This document shows positions 8,481-18,433 of a DNA stretch of 64,000 nt, one piece after another. Location: contig NZ_MUYT01000008.1 in NCBI RefSeq assembly GCF_002014765.1, positions 1 to 64,000 of the forward strand, read 5' to 3'. The stretch is from Lwoffella lincolnii. GTDB lineage: Bacteria; Pseudomonadota; Gammaproteobacteria; Pseudomonadales; Moraxellaceae. Under the pieces are notes generated by a model, which saw nothing but the letters and a program-made list of their open reading frames with translations, had not been told where the DNA came from and did not search any database. Position 1 is the first letter of the stretch. Each line of letters opens with the position of its first letter. Both the position numbers and the translations under genes were made by a program.

Positions 8481-9467
8481 ATGAGTTTATTAGCCGTTAA
8501 AGACCTAAAGGTCAGTTTCAGTACAGAAGAAGGACAAGTCATTGCTGTCAATGGGCTAAACTTTGACTTACGCAAGGGTGAGACGCTTGGCATCGTGGGC
8601 GAGTCAGGCTCTGGCAAATCACAAACCGCATTTTCCATCATGGGACTATTGGCAAAAAATGGACAAGCATCAGGGCAAATTGAGTTTGAAAGTCAAGACC
8701 TTTTAACGCTAAAACCAAAAGAGCTGAACCGAATTCGTTCTAATCAGATTGCCATGATATTTCAAGACCCCATGACATCACTCAACCCCTACATGAAAAT
8801 CGGTGAGCAACTGGCAGAAGTGTTGATATTGCATAAAGGCATGAGTAAGCAACAAGCTTGGAATGAAGCTGTTACCATGCTAGAAGCGGTGAAAATCCCT
8901 GAAGCCAAAAAACGCATCAGCATGTATCCACATGAATTTTCTGGCGGTATGCGTCAGCGAGTGATGATTGCCATGGCACTGTTGTGCCGTCCTAAGCTGT
9001 TGATTGCTGATGAGCCAACCACCGCTTTAGACGTAACTGTACAGGCCCAAATCATGACCCTGCTCAATGAGCTAAAGCGAGATTTTGGTACAACCATCAT
9101 TATGATTACCCATGACCTGGGTGTGGTTGCTGGCATCTGCGATAGGGTGTTGGTCATGTATGCTGGACGCACCATGGCGTATGGACCTACCGATGAGATT
9201 TTTTATCGCCCCAGCCACCCTTATACGATTGGGCTATTGGGCGCTGTGCCAAGACTTGATCATAACGAACAAAAACTGGGGACGATTGAGGGTAATCCGC
9301 CCAACTTGCTTGACTTACCCATCGGTTGTCCTTTCTCAGAGCGGTGTGCTTTTGCATTGCCTGAGTGCATCAATGTACCACCACCGTTGGAGTTTTTGCC
9401 CAATGACCGACAGCGAGCCTGCCACTTATCCCCAGAGCATATTACTACCCAATCTTTGGCATCATAG
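8481..9467 (+). CDS. oppD: oligopeptide ABC transporter ATPase OppD
   Basis: One of the two cytoplasmic ATPases of the Opp importer (328 aa). It shows Walker A GESGSGKSQTAF, Q-loop region MIFQDPMTSLNPYM, ABC signature FSGGMRQRVMIA, Walker B LLIADEPTTALDVT and H-loop ITHDLGVV. The C-terminal oligopeptide/dipeptide extension includes the cysteine-bearing stretch GCPFSERCAFALPEC; such cysteines bind an Fe-S cluster in some homologues. ATG is preceded by AGGACATCATC. It pairs with OppF, which starts 57 bases downstream. Confidence 0.93.
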   Translation: MSLLAVKDLKVSFSTEEGQVIAVNGLNFDLRKGETLGIVGESGSGKSQTAFSIMGLLAKNGQASGQIEFESQDLLTLKPKELNRIRSNQIAMIFQDPMTSLNPYMKIGEQLAEVLILHKGMSKQQAWNEAVTMLEAVKIPEAKKRISMYPHEFSGGMRQRVMIAMALLCRPKLLIADEPTTALDVTVQAQIMTLLNELKRDFGTTIIMITHDLGVVAGICDRVLVMYAGRTMAYGPTDEIFYRPSHPYTIGLLGAVPRLDHNEQKLGTIEGNPPNLLDLPIGCPFSERCAFALPECINVPPPLEFLPNDRQRACHLSPEHITTQSLAS

Positions 9468-9524
9468 CCCGATGGTTTTGTTGATTATTCATGTTTAAAC
9501 AGTCAAAATAACTCAGAGAATCTC

Positions 9525-10568
9525 ATGTCTTCTAATGCTTACCCTGATAACCACACAGACACTCAGCTCAATACTCAAGCGACCAATTCCGCTAAAGCAT
9601 TGCTCAGCGTGCGTGATGTGGTAACCACATTTAACATTCATCAAAAAGGGGGGCTATTTGGTAAATCTGCCACCCTAAAAGCTGTCAACAGCATATCCTT
9701 TGACCTAAATGCAGGTGAGACCTTGGGCGTGGTTGGTGAATCAGGCTGTGGCAAATCCACTTTGGCACGCACCATCATTGGTCTGGTTAAAGGACAATCT
9801 GGCAGTATTTGCTTTGATGGTAAAGAGTTGATAGGGCTGTCAGAACATGCCATGCGAGAGGTGCGTAAAGACATACAGATGATATTTCAAGACCCTTTAG
9901 CGTCATTAAACCCCAGAATGACGGTGGGCGACATCATCGCTGAACCACTTCATACCCATTATCCCAAGATGAGCAAGGCTGAACGCTTTGAGAAAGTAAA
10001 AGCCATCATGCAAAAAGTGGGCTTATTAACCAATCAAATCAACCGCTACCCACATGAGTTTTCAGGAGGTCAGTGCCAACGGATTGGGATTGCCAGAGCC
10101 TTGATATTACGCCCAAAACTGATTATCTGTGATGAACCTGTGTCTGCCCTAGATGTATCTATCCAAGCTCAAGTCATTAACCTGCTACAAGAAGTACAAG
10201 AAGAGATGGGGCTGGCATTAATATTCATTGCTCACGACTTATCCGTGGTCAAGCACATCTCTGACCGTGTGTTGGTGATGTATTTGGGCAATGCAGTGGA
10301 GCTTGGCACAGACAAACTGGTCTATGATAATCCATCGCACCCTTACACCCAAGCGTTGATGTCAGCTGTGCCACTACCTGACCCAAAAGCTGAACGCAAC
10401 AAAACCATTCAATTATTAGAAGGTGATTTACCCAGTCTGATTGACCCACCTTCTGGTTGTGTGTTTCGCACTCGTTGTCCCATTGCAGATGCCAATTGTG
10501 CCAACACCAAACCAACCCTACAAGGCACACCGCATCATCAGATTGCCTGTCTTAAAAATGCGGTATGA
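9525..10568 (+). CDS. oppF: oligopeptide ABC transporter ATPase OppF
   Basis: Second ATPase of the Opp importer (347 aa). Motifs are Walker A GESGCGKSTLA, MIFQDPLASLNPRM, signature FSGGQCQRIGIA, Walker B LIICDEPVSALDVS and H-loop IAHDLSVV. The C-terminal extension carries GCVFRTRCPIADANC, like that of OppD. The first 25 or so residues are Asn/Thr/Gln/Asp-rich and longer than usual before the conserved LLSVRDVVTTF. It is the last gene of the operon, ending 41 bases from the convergent parE. Confidence 0.93.
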   Translation: MSSNAYPDNHTDTQLNTQATNSAKALLSVRDVVTTFNIHQKGGLFGKSATLKAVNSISFDLNAGETLGVVGESGCGKSTLARTIIGLVKGQSGSICFDGKELIGLSEHAMREVRKDIQMIFQDPLASLNPRMTVGDIIAEPLHTHYPKMSKAERFEKVKAIMQKVGLLTNQINRYPHEFSGGQCQRIGIARALILRPKLIICDEPVSALDVSIQAQVINLLQEVQEEMGLALIFIAHDLSVVKHISDRVLVMYLGNAVELGTDKLVYDNPSHPYTQALMSAVPLPDPKAERNKTIQLLEGDLPSLIDPPSGCVFRTRCPIADANCANTKPTLQGTPHHQIACLKNAV

Positions 10569-10609
10569 GCCATGCAATCACCACTCACATTGGCGTATGA
10601 CGTTTACCA

Positions 10610-12493
10610 TCAACCCCCAATATCTGCCAAATCTCCTTTATGTTCAAGCCACATTTTACGGTCGCCTGCCCGTTTTTTTGCAAGCAACATGTCCATCACA
10701 TTGTCAGTGGCGATGGGGTCGTCAAGGTCAAGCTGAACCAGCCGCCTGGTATCAGGGTTCATCGTCGTGTCTCGAAGCTGTTCAGCGTCCATCTCTCCTA
10801 AGCCTTTAAAACGAGTGATTTGGGCTTTTTTGCCTTTATTTTTTTGTAAAATGGCTTCCAACTCTTCATTATCAAGGGCATATGCCACCTCTTTACCAAT
10901 ATCCACCCGATACAATGGTGGCATGGCAACAAATAGGTGTCCTGCTTCCACAACGGCTTTAAAGTGTTTGACAAACAAGGCACACAACAAGGTTGCGATG
11001 TGCAAACCATCTGAGTCAGCGTCCGCCAAGATGCAAATTTTTTCATAACGCAATTCTGACAAGTCATCAGAATCAGGGTCAACCCCAATGGCAATGGCGA
11101 TGTTATGAATCTCTTCACTTGCCAAAACGGTATCAGGCGACACTTCCCAAGTGTTTAATATTTTGCCTCGTAACGGCATAATTGCTTGAAAATGGCGGTC
11201 TCTGGCTTGTTTTGCTGAGCCACCTGCCGAATCTCCTTCCACTAAGAACAGCTCTGCCCCATCTCGTAAGTTGCCCCGACAATCCGCCAATTTTCCTGGT
11301 AAAGCAGGACCTTGGATAATTTTTTTACGCTCTACTTTTTTGGCAGATTTTAAGCGTTTGCCCGCCTTGATGATGGCAAGTTCAGCGATTTGTTTGCCAA
11401 TGTCTGGATTTTGGTTCAACCATAGGCTAAAGCCATCTTTGATAAGGGTTTGTACCATCGACACGGCTTCTCGGCTGGATAAGCGTTCTTTGGTTTGTCC
11501 ACTAAATTGTGGCTCTATCAACTTTAACGATAAGATAAAACACACATCACCCCAGATGTCTTCGGCAGTGAGTTTGATATTTCTGGGTAATAAATTATGC
11601 AATTCACAAAACTCTCTTAAGGCTTCTAGCAATCCTGTTCTTAAGCCATTGACGTGTGTGCCGCCTTGTGCCGTGGGGATAAGATTGACATAGCTTTCTT
11701 GAACAGGCATGCCCCCATCAGCAAGCCAACACACTGCCAAATCCAGCCCTGCTCGCTCACCTTGTTTTGCGGTGTGATTAAACACATAGGGCAACTCTGG
11801 CAGAGTGATGTCTTCTGCCAACTGTTCAGATAGATATTGCGATAAACCATCGGTAAATTGCCAAATGTCTCGTTCACCATCAATCTCATTGATAAAGGTC
11901 ATGATAAGACCTGCCGATAGAACAGCTTTGGCCTTTAGATGGTGTTTGAGTTGTTTGATGTTAAATTTTGGGGTGTCAAAGTATTTGCTGTCTGCCCAAA
12001 ACTGCACCCTTGTGCCACGCTTTTTCTTGTTGCTACTGGGAGCAACCGCCAATGGGGCAGTCGGTTCACCATGGGCAAAATCCATTGTAAAGGTTTCGCC
12101 ATGTCGCCAAACGGTAACGTTCACTTTGTGCGATAAGGCATTAACCACAGAAATGCCCACGCCATGTAGACCACCTGAGACCTGATAATTATCGGTGCTA
12201 AATTTACCCCCTGCATGTAAGCGGGTGAGTATCAGCTCAATGCCTGATTGGTTAAATTCTGGGTGAATGTCGGTGGGCATGCCCCGTCCATCATCTTCCA
12301 CCGACAGAGAATTATCAGCATGCAGGGTAACGGTGATGTTTTTGGCATAACCTGCGAGTGCCTCATCAACCGAGTTATCAATGACTTCTTGGGCTAGGTG
12401 ATTGGGGCGTGTCGTGTCGGTATACATTCCAGGACGACGGCGGACAGGTTCAAGACCTTCTAAAACTTCTAGGTTTTGGCTGGTGTAACTCAT
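10610..12493 (-). CDS. parE: DNA topoisomerase IV subunit B (ParE)
   Basis: ATPase subunit of topoisomerase IV, which decatenates sister chromosomes together with ParC. At 627 aa it matches E. coli ParE (630). The N-terminal GHKL ATPase begins EPVRRRPGMYTDTTRP with DNSVDEALAG following, features that separate ParE from GyrB. The TOPRIM part has EGDSAGGSAKQARDR and ILADADSDGLHIATLL; the end shows RFKGLGEMDAEQLRDTT. No GyrB-type insertion is present. It faces oppF convergently and is followed in transcription only by convergent genes. parC is not in the window. Confidence 0.95.
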   Translation of the reverse strand: MSYTSQNLEVLEGLEPVRRRPGMYTDTTRPNHLAQEVIDNSVDEALAGYAKNITVTLHADNSLSVEDDGRGMPTDIHPEFNQSGIELILTRLHAGGKFSTDNYQVSGGLHGVGISVVNALSHKVNVTVWRHGETFTMDFAHGEPTAPLAVAPSSNKKKRGTRVQFWADSKYFDTPKFNIKQLKHHLKAKAVLSAGLIMTFINEIDGERDIWQFTDGLSQYLSEQLAEDITLPELPYVFNHTAKQGERAGLDLAVCWLADGGMPVQESYVNLIPTAQGGTHVNGLRTGLLEALREFCELHNLLPRNIKLTAEDIWGDVCFILSLKLIEPQFSGQTKERLSSREAVSMVQTLIKDGFSLWLNQNPDIGKQIAELAIIKAGKRLKSAKKVERKKIIQGPALPGKLADCRGNLRDGAELFLVEGDSAGGSAKQARDRHFQAIMPLRGKILNTWEVSPDTVLASEEIHNIAIAIGVDPDSDDLSELRYEKICILADADSDGLHIATLLCALFVKHFKAVVEAGHLFVAMPPLYRVDIGKEVAYALDNEELEAILQKNKGKKAQITRFKGLGEMDAEQLRDTTMNPDTRRLVQLDLDDPIATDNVMDMLLAKKRAGDRKMWLEHKGDLADIGG

Positions 12494-12585
12494 AAATTTT
12501 GATAACCATCATCATTAAAGACAAATTATTAAAAATAGTTTAAAAAATAGATTATTGAAGATAAATCATAAGAACGCTAATAAAC

Positions 12586-13161
12586 TCACAAAACCTTTAA
12601 TGGATTATCTCCAAACACAATGTCTTCATAAATCGCTTCAATCGGCACAACCAAATCAAGGCTGGCAAACGCCACCGTATCACCTTTTTGATACGTTTGC
12701 CCCTGCCATTGTTGATGACGGCGATAGATAATGACTTTCATCATGGTTTGTTCAATCAGCACATATTCTTGTAGTGATATAATCTCTTGATAATCCAAAA
12801 GCTTTTTGGTTCTGTCTATAAAAGCTGTGGATTTTGATAACACTTCAATTATCAGCAAAGGCTTTTCTGCGGTCATGCGATTAATATGGGTTTGCCCACA
12901 ATCCACCACCACATCAGGATAATAATAGTTGTTACTGACATTCACTCGCAAGTCATTCATATAAGGCTTGCACGGCTTATCTTTTAAATTTTGTTTTAAG
13001 GTGCTGGCGATATTGAGACAGATTGTGGCGTGATGACTACTTGCTCCACCCATGGCATATACCATGCCGTCCACCAATTCCCATTTTTCATAGGTATCAT
13101 TGGCATATTGAGTTAAATATTGTTCAACGCTGATGTCATTAGACTGTGGCAATTGACCCAT
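12586..13161 (-). CDS. Uma2-family (DUF820) restriction-endonuclease-like protein
   Basis: A 191-residue single-domain protein of the Uma2/DUF820 family, which has a PD-(D/E)XK nuclease-like fold but unknown biological role. Visible family motifs: YEKWELVDGMVYAM near the start, NLRV-type DLRVNVSNNYYYPDVVVDC (the catalytic Asp in YPDVVV), then PLLIIEVLSKSTAFIDRTKKL (the E-x-L that completes the active site) and LQEYVLIEQ. The start ATG has AGGAGA upstream. It stands alone between parE and a YqiA-like gene. The family expands in cyanobacteria and some other bacteria; a single copy here may be a transferred gene. Active-site residues look intact. Confidence 0.85.
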   Translation of the reverse strand: MGQLPQSNDISVEQYLTQYANDTYEKWELVDGMVYAMGGASSHHATICLNIASTLKQNLKDKPCKPYMNDLRVNVSNNYYYPDVVVDCGQTHINRMTAEKPLLIIEVLSKSTAFIDRTKKLLDYQEIISLQEYVLIEQTMMKVIIYRRHQQWQGQTYQKGDTVAFASLDLVVPIEAIYEDIVFGDNPLKVL

Positions 13162-13208
13162 GTCTCTCTCCTTTTAGCAAAGCCATGTGATGCTTTTTTA
13201 ACCCAAGC

Positions 13209-13841
13209 CTACCCAAACAAAAACTGCACCACTTGAGCCAATTTAGTGTCAAAATCGCTCATTCGATGGTCGCCACCTTCTTCAATAATCAGTTGGTGTT
13301 TATCGACACCTTGTTGACTAAAATAATCCACTGTCTCTTGATAATTGAGCAGTTCATCGCCTTTTTTAACGATGACCAATAAATTTTGGGGGTATGATGA
13401 TGTTGTGGGACGATTTGCCATCAACCAATGAATGTCTGATTTGGTAACTTGCCAACCGTCTGGTGTGGTATGCCCCACATAATCATTGGACAAGCTGTCA
13501 AAATCATCGGCAAAAAAGCGTTTTAAGCTGTTCCCACTGTCGATGCTGGGATTGAGTAAGACGGCTTTTTTTCCTGTGAGATTAACCAATAAATTGGCAT
13601 AAAATCCCCCAAGTGAACTGCCAACCATGCCTATGTTTGGATATTGATTGATGAGCGTTTGTAGCTTTTGTATGGCTTTATCAGGCGATAAATTCAAATT
13701 GGGACGATGCACGGTGATATGTTGATGATGCTTTTGGCAATAGTCATCAAGCAGTTGCCCTTTTTGAGCATGCTCATTGCTATTCAATCCGTGTAGGTAC
13801 ACAAGATGTTGGGGCTGTTTGAGATGTTTATCATTGGACAT
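13209..13841 (-). CDS. YqiA-family alpha/beta-hydrolase (esterase)
   Basis: A 210-residue alpha/beta hydrolase of the YqiA/UPF0227 type, with esterase activity on short acyl chains known for E. coli YqiA. The N-terminal strand gives YLHGLNSNEHAQKGQLL (oxyanion region), the nucleophile elbow is VGSSLGGFYANLL, and a C-terminal EEGGDHRMSDF provides the catalytic His in the usual GGxH context. In E. coli, yqiA lies just upstream of parE; here it lies upstream of parE with the Uma2 gene between, which agrees with the assignment and suggests insertion of the Uma2 gene. Start has AGAGG upstream. Confidence 0.85.
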   Translation of the reverse strand: MSNDKHLKQPQHLVYLHGLNSNEHAQKGQLLDDYCQKHHQHITVHRPNLNLSPDKAIQKLQTLINQYPNIGMVGSSLGGFYANLLVNLTGKKAVLLNPSIDSGNSLKRFFADDFDSLSNDYVGHTTPDGWQVTKSDIHWLMANRPTTSSYPQNLLVIVKKGDELLNYQETVDYFSQQGVDKHQLIIEEGGDHRMSDFDTKLAQVVQFLFG

Positions 13842-14143
13842 AAGTTAACCTCTGTTGTGTGAATGTGTGAATGGTCGTTAGGTTGTTTACATTGGGTTTT
13901 TTATATTAAGTTTTTCATGGTTAGTTTTTCATGGTTGGTTTCTTGCAAAACCCATCTGTTGATGACTGTAAATGGTTTATACTAACAAAAAAAAATGACC
14001 GATGATATGGCATTGTATGGGACATTGTATGGTATGGGGCATTGTATGGCATTATGCCTCTGGTGTTACATGCGACATCTTTACATGGTCTGCACATGAT
14101 TTGCACATCGTCTATCGGCAAAAACACCCAAAGGATAAAAAAC
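13842..14143. other. intergenic region with short duplications
   Basis: About 300 bases between divergent genes. It contains a 14-bp duplication (GTTTTTCATGGTTR at 13910 and 13924), an A9 run near 13988, and several irregular copies of GGCATTGTAT between 14008 and 14050. A TATACT at 13978-13983 may be the -10 for the AI-2E-family gene, but I cannot place a convincing -35. Confidence 0.4.
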
Positions 14144-15493
14144 ATGTCAACCGATGACTTATCAACTGATGATGACCATAGGGCAAACAACGCACCAAGC
14201 ACCAAACCAACCAAAAATGAAACAGGCAAACATAAAATAGGCAAACAATCGCCCATACAAGAACAGTTGACCCCCTCTTTGATGAACGCCCAACCACATT
14301 TGATGATGTTGGTGGGTTTTTTACTGCTTTTAGGGTTAAGTTTTGTTTATTTAACCAATGTTTGGCTGATTGTGTTTGCAGGGATTTTGCTTGCAGTGCT
14401 GATATTAAGCCTTGCTGATATGATAAAAAAAATCCCCATCATTGGTGATGGATTTGCCAAGTTACCTCATAAACTGTCCGTAGGCATGGTGGTGGTGTCA
14501 TTGTTTGCCAGTTTATTGGGCATGGCGTATTTATTTGGTGATAAACTTGTGTCACAGTTAGATGAGCTACAACAGGCTCTGCCCACCGCCATAAATAAGC
14601 TTAAAGCTTATCTGGAGAACATGCCCATCATCAATGATTGGCTACAAAATAACATAGACACCACGGACATCAGTGAGCAACCCATCGATGCCATGATACA
14701 GTCGATGTCAAGCTTATTGCCCACATCATTTTCAGGTTCTGTGGCAAGCTGGTTACAGCATACGCCTGATTTGATTGGTGGCATGTTAGGGGCCATCACC
14801 ACATTCATGGCGATTGTCATGATGGGCTTATTTTTTGCCATCTCACCATCTGTCTATAGTCGAGCCTTTTTACGAATGATACCACAGGATAAACGTCCAA
14901 AAGGCAAATACTTGCTGACTCGCTCAAACGAAGCATTAAAACGGTGGCTATTAGGACAGTTATTGACCATGAGCTTTGTTGGGGTGTTCACCGCTTTGGC
15001 ATTGCATGTCATGGGCGTACCATTTGCAATGGCGTTGGGTTTTTTAACTTTTTTATTGGATTTTATCCCTGTTTTAGGTCCTTTTTTAGCAGGCGTGCCT
15101 ATTTTATTGGTCACTTTACTGTTCACTCCTGACATGATTATCTGGGTCATGGTGCTTTTGGTGGTGATTCAACAAGTTGAAAGTATGGCAGTATCGCCTT
15201 TGGTGCAGAGTCGTTTGGTGGATTTGCCACCTGTGACTTTATTGGCATCACAGCTTATCATGGGGGCGTTTACGGGCATTTTAGGCGTGGCATTGGCAAC
15301 GCCTTTGATGGTATTGACCATCGTATGGGTGCAGGTATTATATGTGAAATTTGTGTTAAAAGATTATGGGGTCATCATTTTGGGTCAATCAAAAGATGAC
15401 ATCATGGCAGACCCTTATAATGCTTTACCAGACCATGAGCTTAGAGTCGATGAGATTAAAATAGACATGACTTATGTGGATATGAAAAAATGA
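14144..15493 (+). CDS. AI-2E-family permease (PerM/YdiK type)
   Basis: Polytopic inner-membrane protein of the AI-2E family exporter superfamily (449 aa), whose members export autoinducer-2 or exchange ions; the substrate here is unknown. I chose ATG 14144 because AAAGGA lies nine bases upstream; earlier in-frame starts add a non-conserved segment. The first 45 residues are hydrophilic and Asp/Asn/Lys-rich and not conserved. After that come eight hydrophobic segments in the typical arrangement, with the conserved region FLTFLLDFIPVLGPFLAGVP and the C-terminal GVALATPLMVLTIVWVQ. It stands as a single plus-strand gene, converging on pnp. Confidence 0.85.
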   Translation: MSTDDLSTDDDHRANNAPSTKPTKNETGKHKIGKQSPIQEQLTPSLMNAQPHLMMLVGFLLLLGLSFVYLTNVWLIVFAGILLAVLILSLADMIKKIPIIGDGFAKLPHKLSVGMVVVSLFASLLGMAYLFGDKLVSQLDELQQALPTAINKLKAYLENMPIINDWLQNNIDTTDISEQPIDAMIQSMSSLLPTSFSGSVASWLQHTPDLIGGMLGAITTFMAIVMMGLFFAISPSVYSRAFLRMIPQDKRPKGKYLLTRSNEALKRWLLGQLLTMSFVGVFTALALHVMGVPFAMALGFLTFLLDFIPVLGPFLAGVPILLVTLLFTPDMIIWVMVLLVVIQQVESMAVSPLVQSRLVDLPPVTLLASQLIMGAFTGILGVALATPLMVLTIVWVQVLYVKFVLKDYGVIILGQSKDDIMADPYNALPDHELRVDEIKIDMTYVDMKK

Positions 15494-15494
15494 T

Positions 15495-15523
15495 AAAACC
15501 ACACTCATCAAAGGCGTGGTTTT
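15495..15523 (+). terminator. terminator between AI-2E gene and pnp
   Basis: AAAACCAC (15495-15502) pairs with GTGGTTTT (15516-15523), loop 13. The symmetric A- and T-rich flanks mean it can work in both directions for these convergent genes. A second stem (AGCTTG/CAAGCT, about 15533-15552) lies closer to the pnp end. Confidence 0.65.
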
Positions 15524-15581
15524 ACCAAAAGACAGCTTGATTAAACACAAGCTTTATTAAGCATAAGTAAGTTAAATCCGT

Positions 15582-17687
15582 TTAATCCTGTTCAATGCCT
15601 TTCATGGTCAATTTAATACGCCCACGGTTATCCACATCTTGCACCAAGACTTTAATCGTTTGCCCCTCTGACAGGTGGTCAGAGACATTTTCGATGCGGT
15701 CATCGCTGATTTGTGAGATGTGTACCAAACCGTCAGTATTGGGCAAAATGGTGACAAACGCCCCAAAATCCACCACACGGGCTACTGTGCCTTCATAGAC
15801 TTTGCCCACTTCCACTTCAGCAGTCAATGCTTCAATCTCACGTATGGCGGCTTTGGTGGCGGCTTTGTTTTCACCAAAGATACGGATAGTACCGTCATCT
15901 TCAATGTCAATCACTGCCCCTGTGTTTTCGGTTAAGGCACGAATGGTTGCCCCACCCTTACCTATCACGTCACGAATTTTATCTGGGTTGATGTCCATCA
16001 CCGCATAGTTAGGAGCATGAGCATTGATTTCTTTTCGGCTGGTCGAAATGACTTCATTCATCGCATTTAAGATATGAATGCGACCTGCATGGGCTTGTTT
16101 AAGCGCCTGTTCCATGATATCAGCGGTAATGCCCTCAATTTTAATGTCCATCTGCAAGGCAGTGATGCCGTCTTTTGAACCTGCCACTTTAAAATCCATG
16201 TCACCCAAATGGTCTTCATCACCTAAGATGTCTGACAACACAGCAAAGCGATCACCTTCTTTAACCAGACCCATGGCAATACCAGCAACTGGGGCTTTTA
16301 ATGGCACACCAGCGTCCATCAACGCAAGCGATGCACCACACACAGATGCCATTGACGATGAGCCGTTAGATTCAGTGATTTCTGATACCACACGGATAAC
16401 ATAAGGGAAGCGGTCACTGTCTGGCAACATGGCTTGCACACCACGGCGAGCCAAGCGACCATGACCGATTTCACGGCGTTTTGGCCCACTTTCACGCCCT
16501 GTTTCACCCACCGAAAAATGCGGAAAATTATAATGTAGCATAAAGTGGTCTTGCTTAGTGCCAGCCAATGTGTCCACCAAATTGACATCACGGCTATTGC
16601 CCAAGGTGGTGGTTACCAAAGCTTGCGTCTCACCACGGGTAAACAACGCAGAGCCATGGGTATAGGGCAACACCCCCACTTGAATATCCAATGCCCGCAC
16701 CGTATCCAACTCACGACCATCAATGCGAGGTTTACCAGACAAAATATTATCACGCACCGTACGGTATTTTAACTCTTCAAACAACTCTTTGACTTGGGCT
16801 TCTTTATCAGCGAAACCATCAGCGTTACCATCACCTGCCAAAGCATCAATGGCAGCCTGCTTGATGTCATCAAGTTTGGTATGGCGGTCTTGTTTATCAG
16901 AGATGCCATAAGCTTCCGCTACTTGGCTGGCAAATCGCTCTTTGATGATGCCATCAGCCAAAGCTTTATCAAACTCTGGGGCAGTGAATATTTGCTTGGT
17001 TGTGCCCATCTCTTCTGCCAATGCCACGATGTTATCGATGACAATTTGTTGTTGTTGATGACCGTATAATACCGCACCGAGCATTTGGTCTTCTGACAGC
17101 TCTTTGGCTTCTGACTCAACCATTAACACAGCAGATTTTGTGCCTGCCACCACAAGGTCTAAATCACTGGTTTTGAGTTGTTCATGGCTTGGGTTGAGCA
17201 CGTATTCACCATCAATAAAACCCACACGAGCAGCACCAATCGGACCATTAAACGGCGCATCAGAAATTGCCAACGCCGCTGACGCACCAATCATCGCTGC
17301 GATGTCAGCGTCTTGCTTTTTGTCAGATGAAATGACGGTGGCAGTGATTTGGATTTCATTGACATAACCTTCTGGAAATAAAGGACGTATGGGCCGATCA
17401 ATCAAGCGTGATGTTAACGTTTCCATCTCGCTTGGACGACCTTCACGCTTGCCATAGCCACCAGGAATTTTACCAACAGCGTACATTTTTTCTTGATAGT
17501 TGACAGTCAAGGGAAAAAAGTCCTGCCCTTCTTTGGCATCGGCTTTGACCACCACTGCAACCAACACACTCACGCCACCCATGTGTACCAACACAGAATT
17601 GGCTTGACGAGCGATGCGACCAGTTTCTAAAACAACTTGTTGATTGCCATATTGAAATTCACGAGTAAAGGTATGAAACATTGACAT
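15582..17687 (-). CDS. pnp: polyribonucleotide nucleotidyltransferase (PNPase)
   Basis: Phosphorolytic 3'-5' exoribonuclease (701 aa; E. coli 711), a trimer and degradosome component. Two RNase PH-like domains flank an alpha-helical domain: the first with [16 protein letters not shown] and [14 protein letters not shown], the second with [20 protein letters not shown] and [15 protein letters not shown]. The C-terminus has a KH domain ([13 protein letters not shown], about residues 560-610) and an S1 domain ([22 protein letters not shown]). It lies downstream of rpsO as in most gammaproteobacteria, but a strong hairpin at 17977-18008 separates them, so it probably has its own promoter and leader. 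Confidence 0.96.
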   Translation of the reverse strand: MSMFHTFTREFQYGNQQVVLETGRIARQANSVLVHMGGVSVLVAVVVKADAKEGQDFFPLTVNYQEKMYAVGKIPGGYGKREGRPSEMETLTSRLIDRPIRPLFPEGYVNEIQITATVISSDKKQDADIAAMIGASAALAISDAPFNGPIGAARVGFIDGEYVLNPSHEQLKTSDLDLVVAGTKSAVLMVESEAKELSEDQMLGAVLYGHQQQQIVIDNIVALAEEMGTTKQIFTAPEFDKALADGIIKERFASQVAEAYGISDKQDRHTKLDDIKQAAIDALAGDGNADGFADKEAQVKELFEELKYRTVRDNILSGKPRIDGRELDTVRALDIQVGVLPYTHGSALFTRGETQALVTTTLGNSRDVNLVDTLAGTKQDHFMLHYNFPHFSVGETGRESGPKRREIGHGRLARRGVQAMLPDSDRFPYVIRVVSEITESNGSSSMASVCGASLALMDAGVPLKAPVAGIAMGLVKEGDRFAVLSDILGDEDHLGDMDFKVAGSKDGITALQMDIKIEGITADIMEQALKQAHAGRIHILNAMNEVISTSRKEINAHAPNYAVMDINPDKIRDVIGKGGATIRALTENTGAVIDIEDDGTIRIFGENKAATKAAIREIEALTAEVEVGKVYEGTVARVVDFGAFVTILPNTDGLVHISQISDDRIENVSDHLSEGQTIKVLVQDVDNRGRIKLTMKGIEQD

Positions 17688-17824
17688 AATTTTTCCTAAA
17701 ATGATGAATAAAAAGTATCAGATGCGTTCTGCTTGCAACGCTGGGTTATGAGTTTAAGGCGATTGCCTTCTTGTTTATGGCTTATGGTTTATGGCATGTT
17801 TGCATGGCGATGAATCCACTGGCA

Positions 17825-17872
17825 GCCTCTAACGGTTGTCCGTCTGTGTCCAAACGCCCAAGCGTTAGAAGC
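17825..17872 (-). promoter_or_regulatory. imperfect inverted repeat in the pnp leader
   Basis: GCCTCTAACG (17825-17834) pairs with CGTTAGAAGC (17863-17872) with one mismatch, the loop being about 28 bases. It lies 140-185 bases upstream of the pnp start. In enteric bacteria a long leader hairpin cut by RNase III underlies pnp autocontrol; a similar role here is only an inference. Confidence 0.4.
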
Positions 17873-17976
17873 CGTCTTATCACACACTCACACAAACAGC
17901 GTATGAACACATGCCACAGTTATTTTACAGGGAATCACAATGTTTGACCAACCTGCTGTCAAAAAAATTAGCCAAC

Positions 17977-18008
17977 AAAAAACGGCAAGCCATCAGTTGC
18001 CGTTTTTT
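17977..18008 (-). terminator. rpsO terminator
   Basis: Perfect 12-bp stem AAAAAACGGCAA / TTGCCGTTTTTT with an 8-base loop, giving a T6 run after a GC core on the minus strand. It lies 34 bases beyond the rpsO stop codon. Confidence 0.85.
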
Positions 18009-18041
18009 GTTAAATAATAACCCACTTAAATCATTAAAAAA

Positions 18042-18308
18042 TTAACGACGCAAGCCCAATTGACCAATCAAAGTGGCATAGCGGTCAGCATCTTTACGCT
18101 TTAGGTAGTCAAGCAATTTGCGACGTTGGTTAACCATTCGAATCAAACCACGACGGCTGTGGTGGTCGGCTTTATGCTCTTTAAAATGGTCTTGCAAGTC
18201 ATTGATGCGAGCAGACAGCAAAGCCACTTGCACTTCTGGTGAACCAGTGTCATTTTCACCACGTTGATATTGAGCAATGATTTGCTGACGGTCAGTATTG
18301 GTAAGCAT
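18042..18308 (-). CDS. rpsO: 30S ribosomal protein S15
   Basis: Primary rRNA-binding protein of the small subunit (88 aa; usual length 88-89), contacting the 16S rRNA central domain and bridging to the 50S subunit. Conserved stretches: [48 protein letters not shown] and the C-terminal [15 protein letters not shown] 18308 was chosen because AGGAGA stands five bases upstream; the ATG five codons earlier (18323) lacks support. The leader contains a degenerate 16-bp repeat, and S15 often represses its own translation, so the leader may be regulatory. Confidence 0.97.
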   Translation of the reverse strand: MLTNTDRQQIIAQYQRGENDTGSPEVQVALLSARINDLQDHFKEHKADHHSRRGLIRMVNQRRKLLDYLKRKDADRYATLIGQLGLRR

Positions 18309-18365
18309 GATATTCTCCTGCAATGCTAGGTTAGATACAGGTCATCCCTGCATTACTAGAGATGA

Positions 18366-18411
18366 CTTAAACCAAAGATAATTTAAACCAAAGATGTCTA
18401 AACAAAGACGC
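18366..18411 (-). repeat. degenerate 16-bp repeat in rpsO leader
   Basis: CTTAAACCAAAGATAA (18366), TTTAAACCAAAGATGT (18382) and a decayed third copy CTAAACAAAGACGC (18398). They lie 60-100 bases upstream of the rpsO start, in the likely promoter/leader. Confidence 0.7.
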
Positions 18412-18433
18412 CTAAAGACGGCGAATGATAACA

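Noticed and set aside
10610..12493. gyrB instead of parE
   Set aside because: The length (627 aa), the MYTDTTRPNHLAQEV start and ADADSDGLHIATLL are ParE features; GyrB is about 800 aa.
14144..15493. Quorum-sensing (AI-2) exporter
   Set aside because: The family name does not prove the substrate; no luxS or AI-2 genes are nearby, so I list it only as an AI-2E-family permease.
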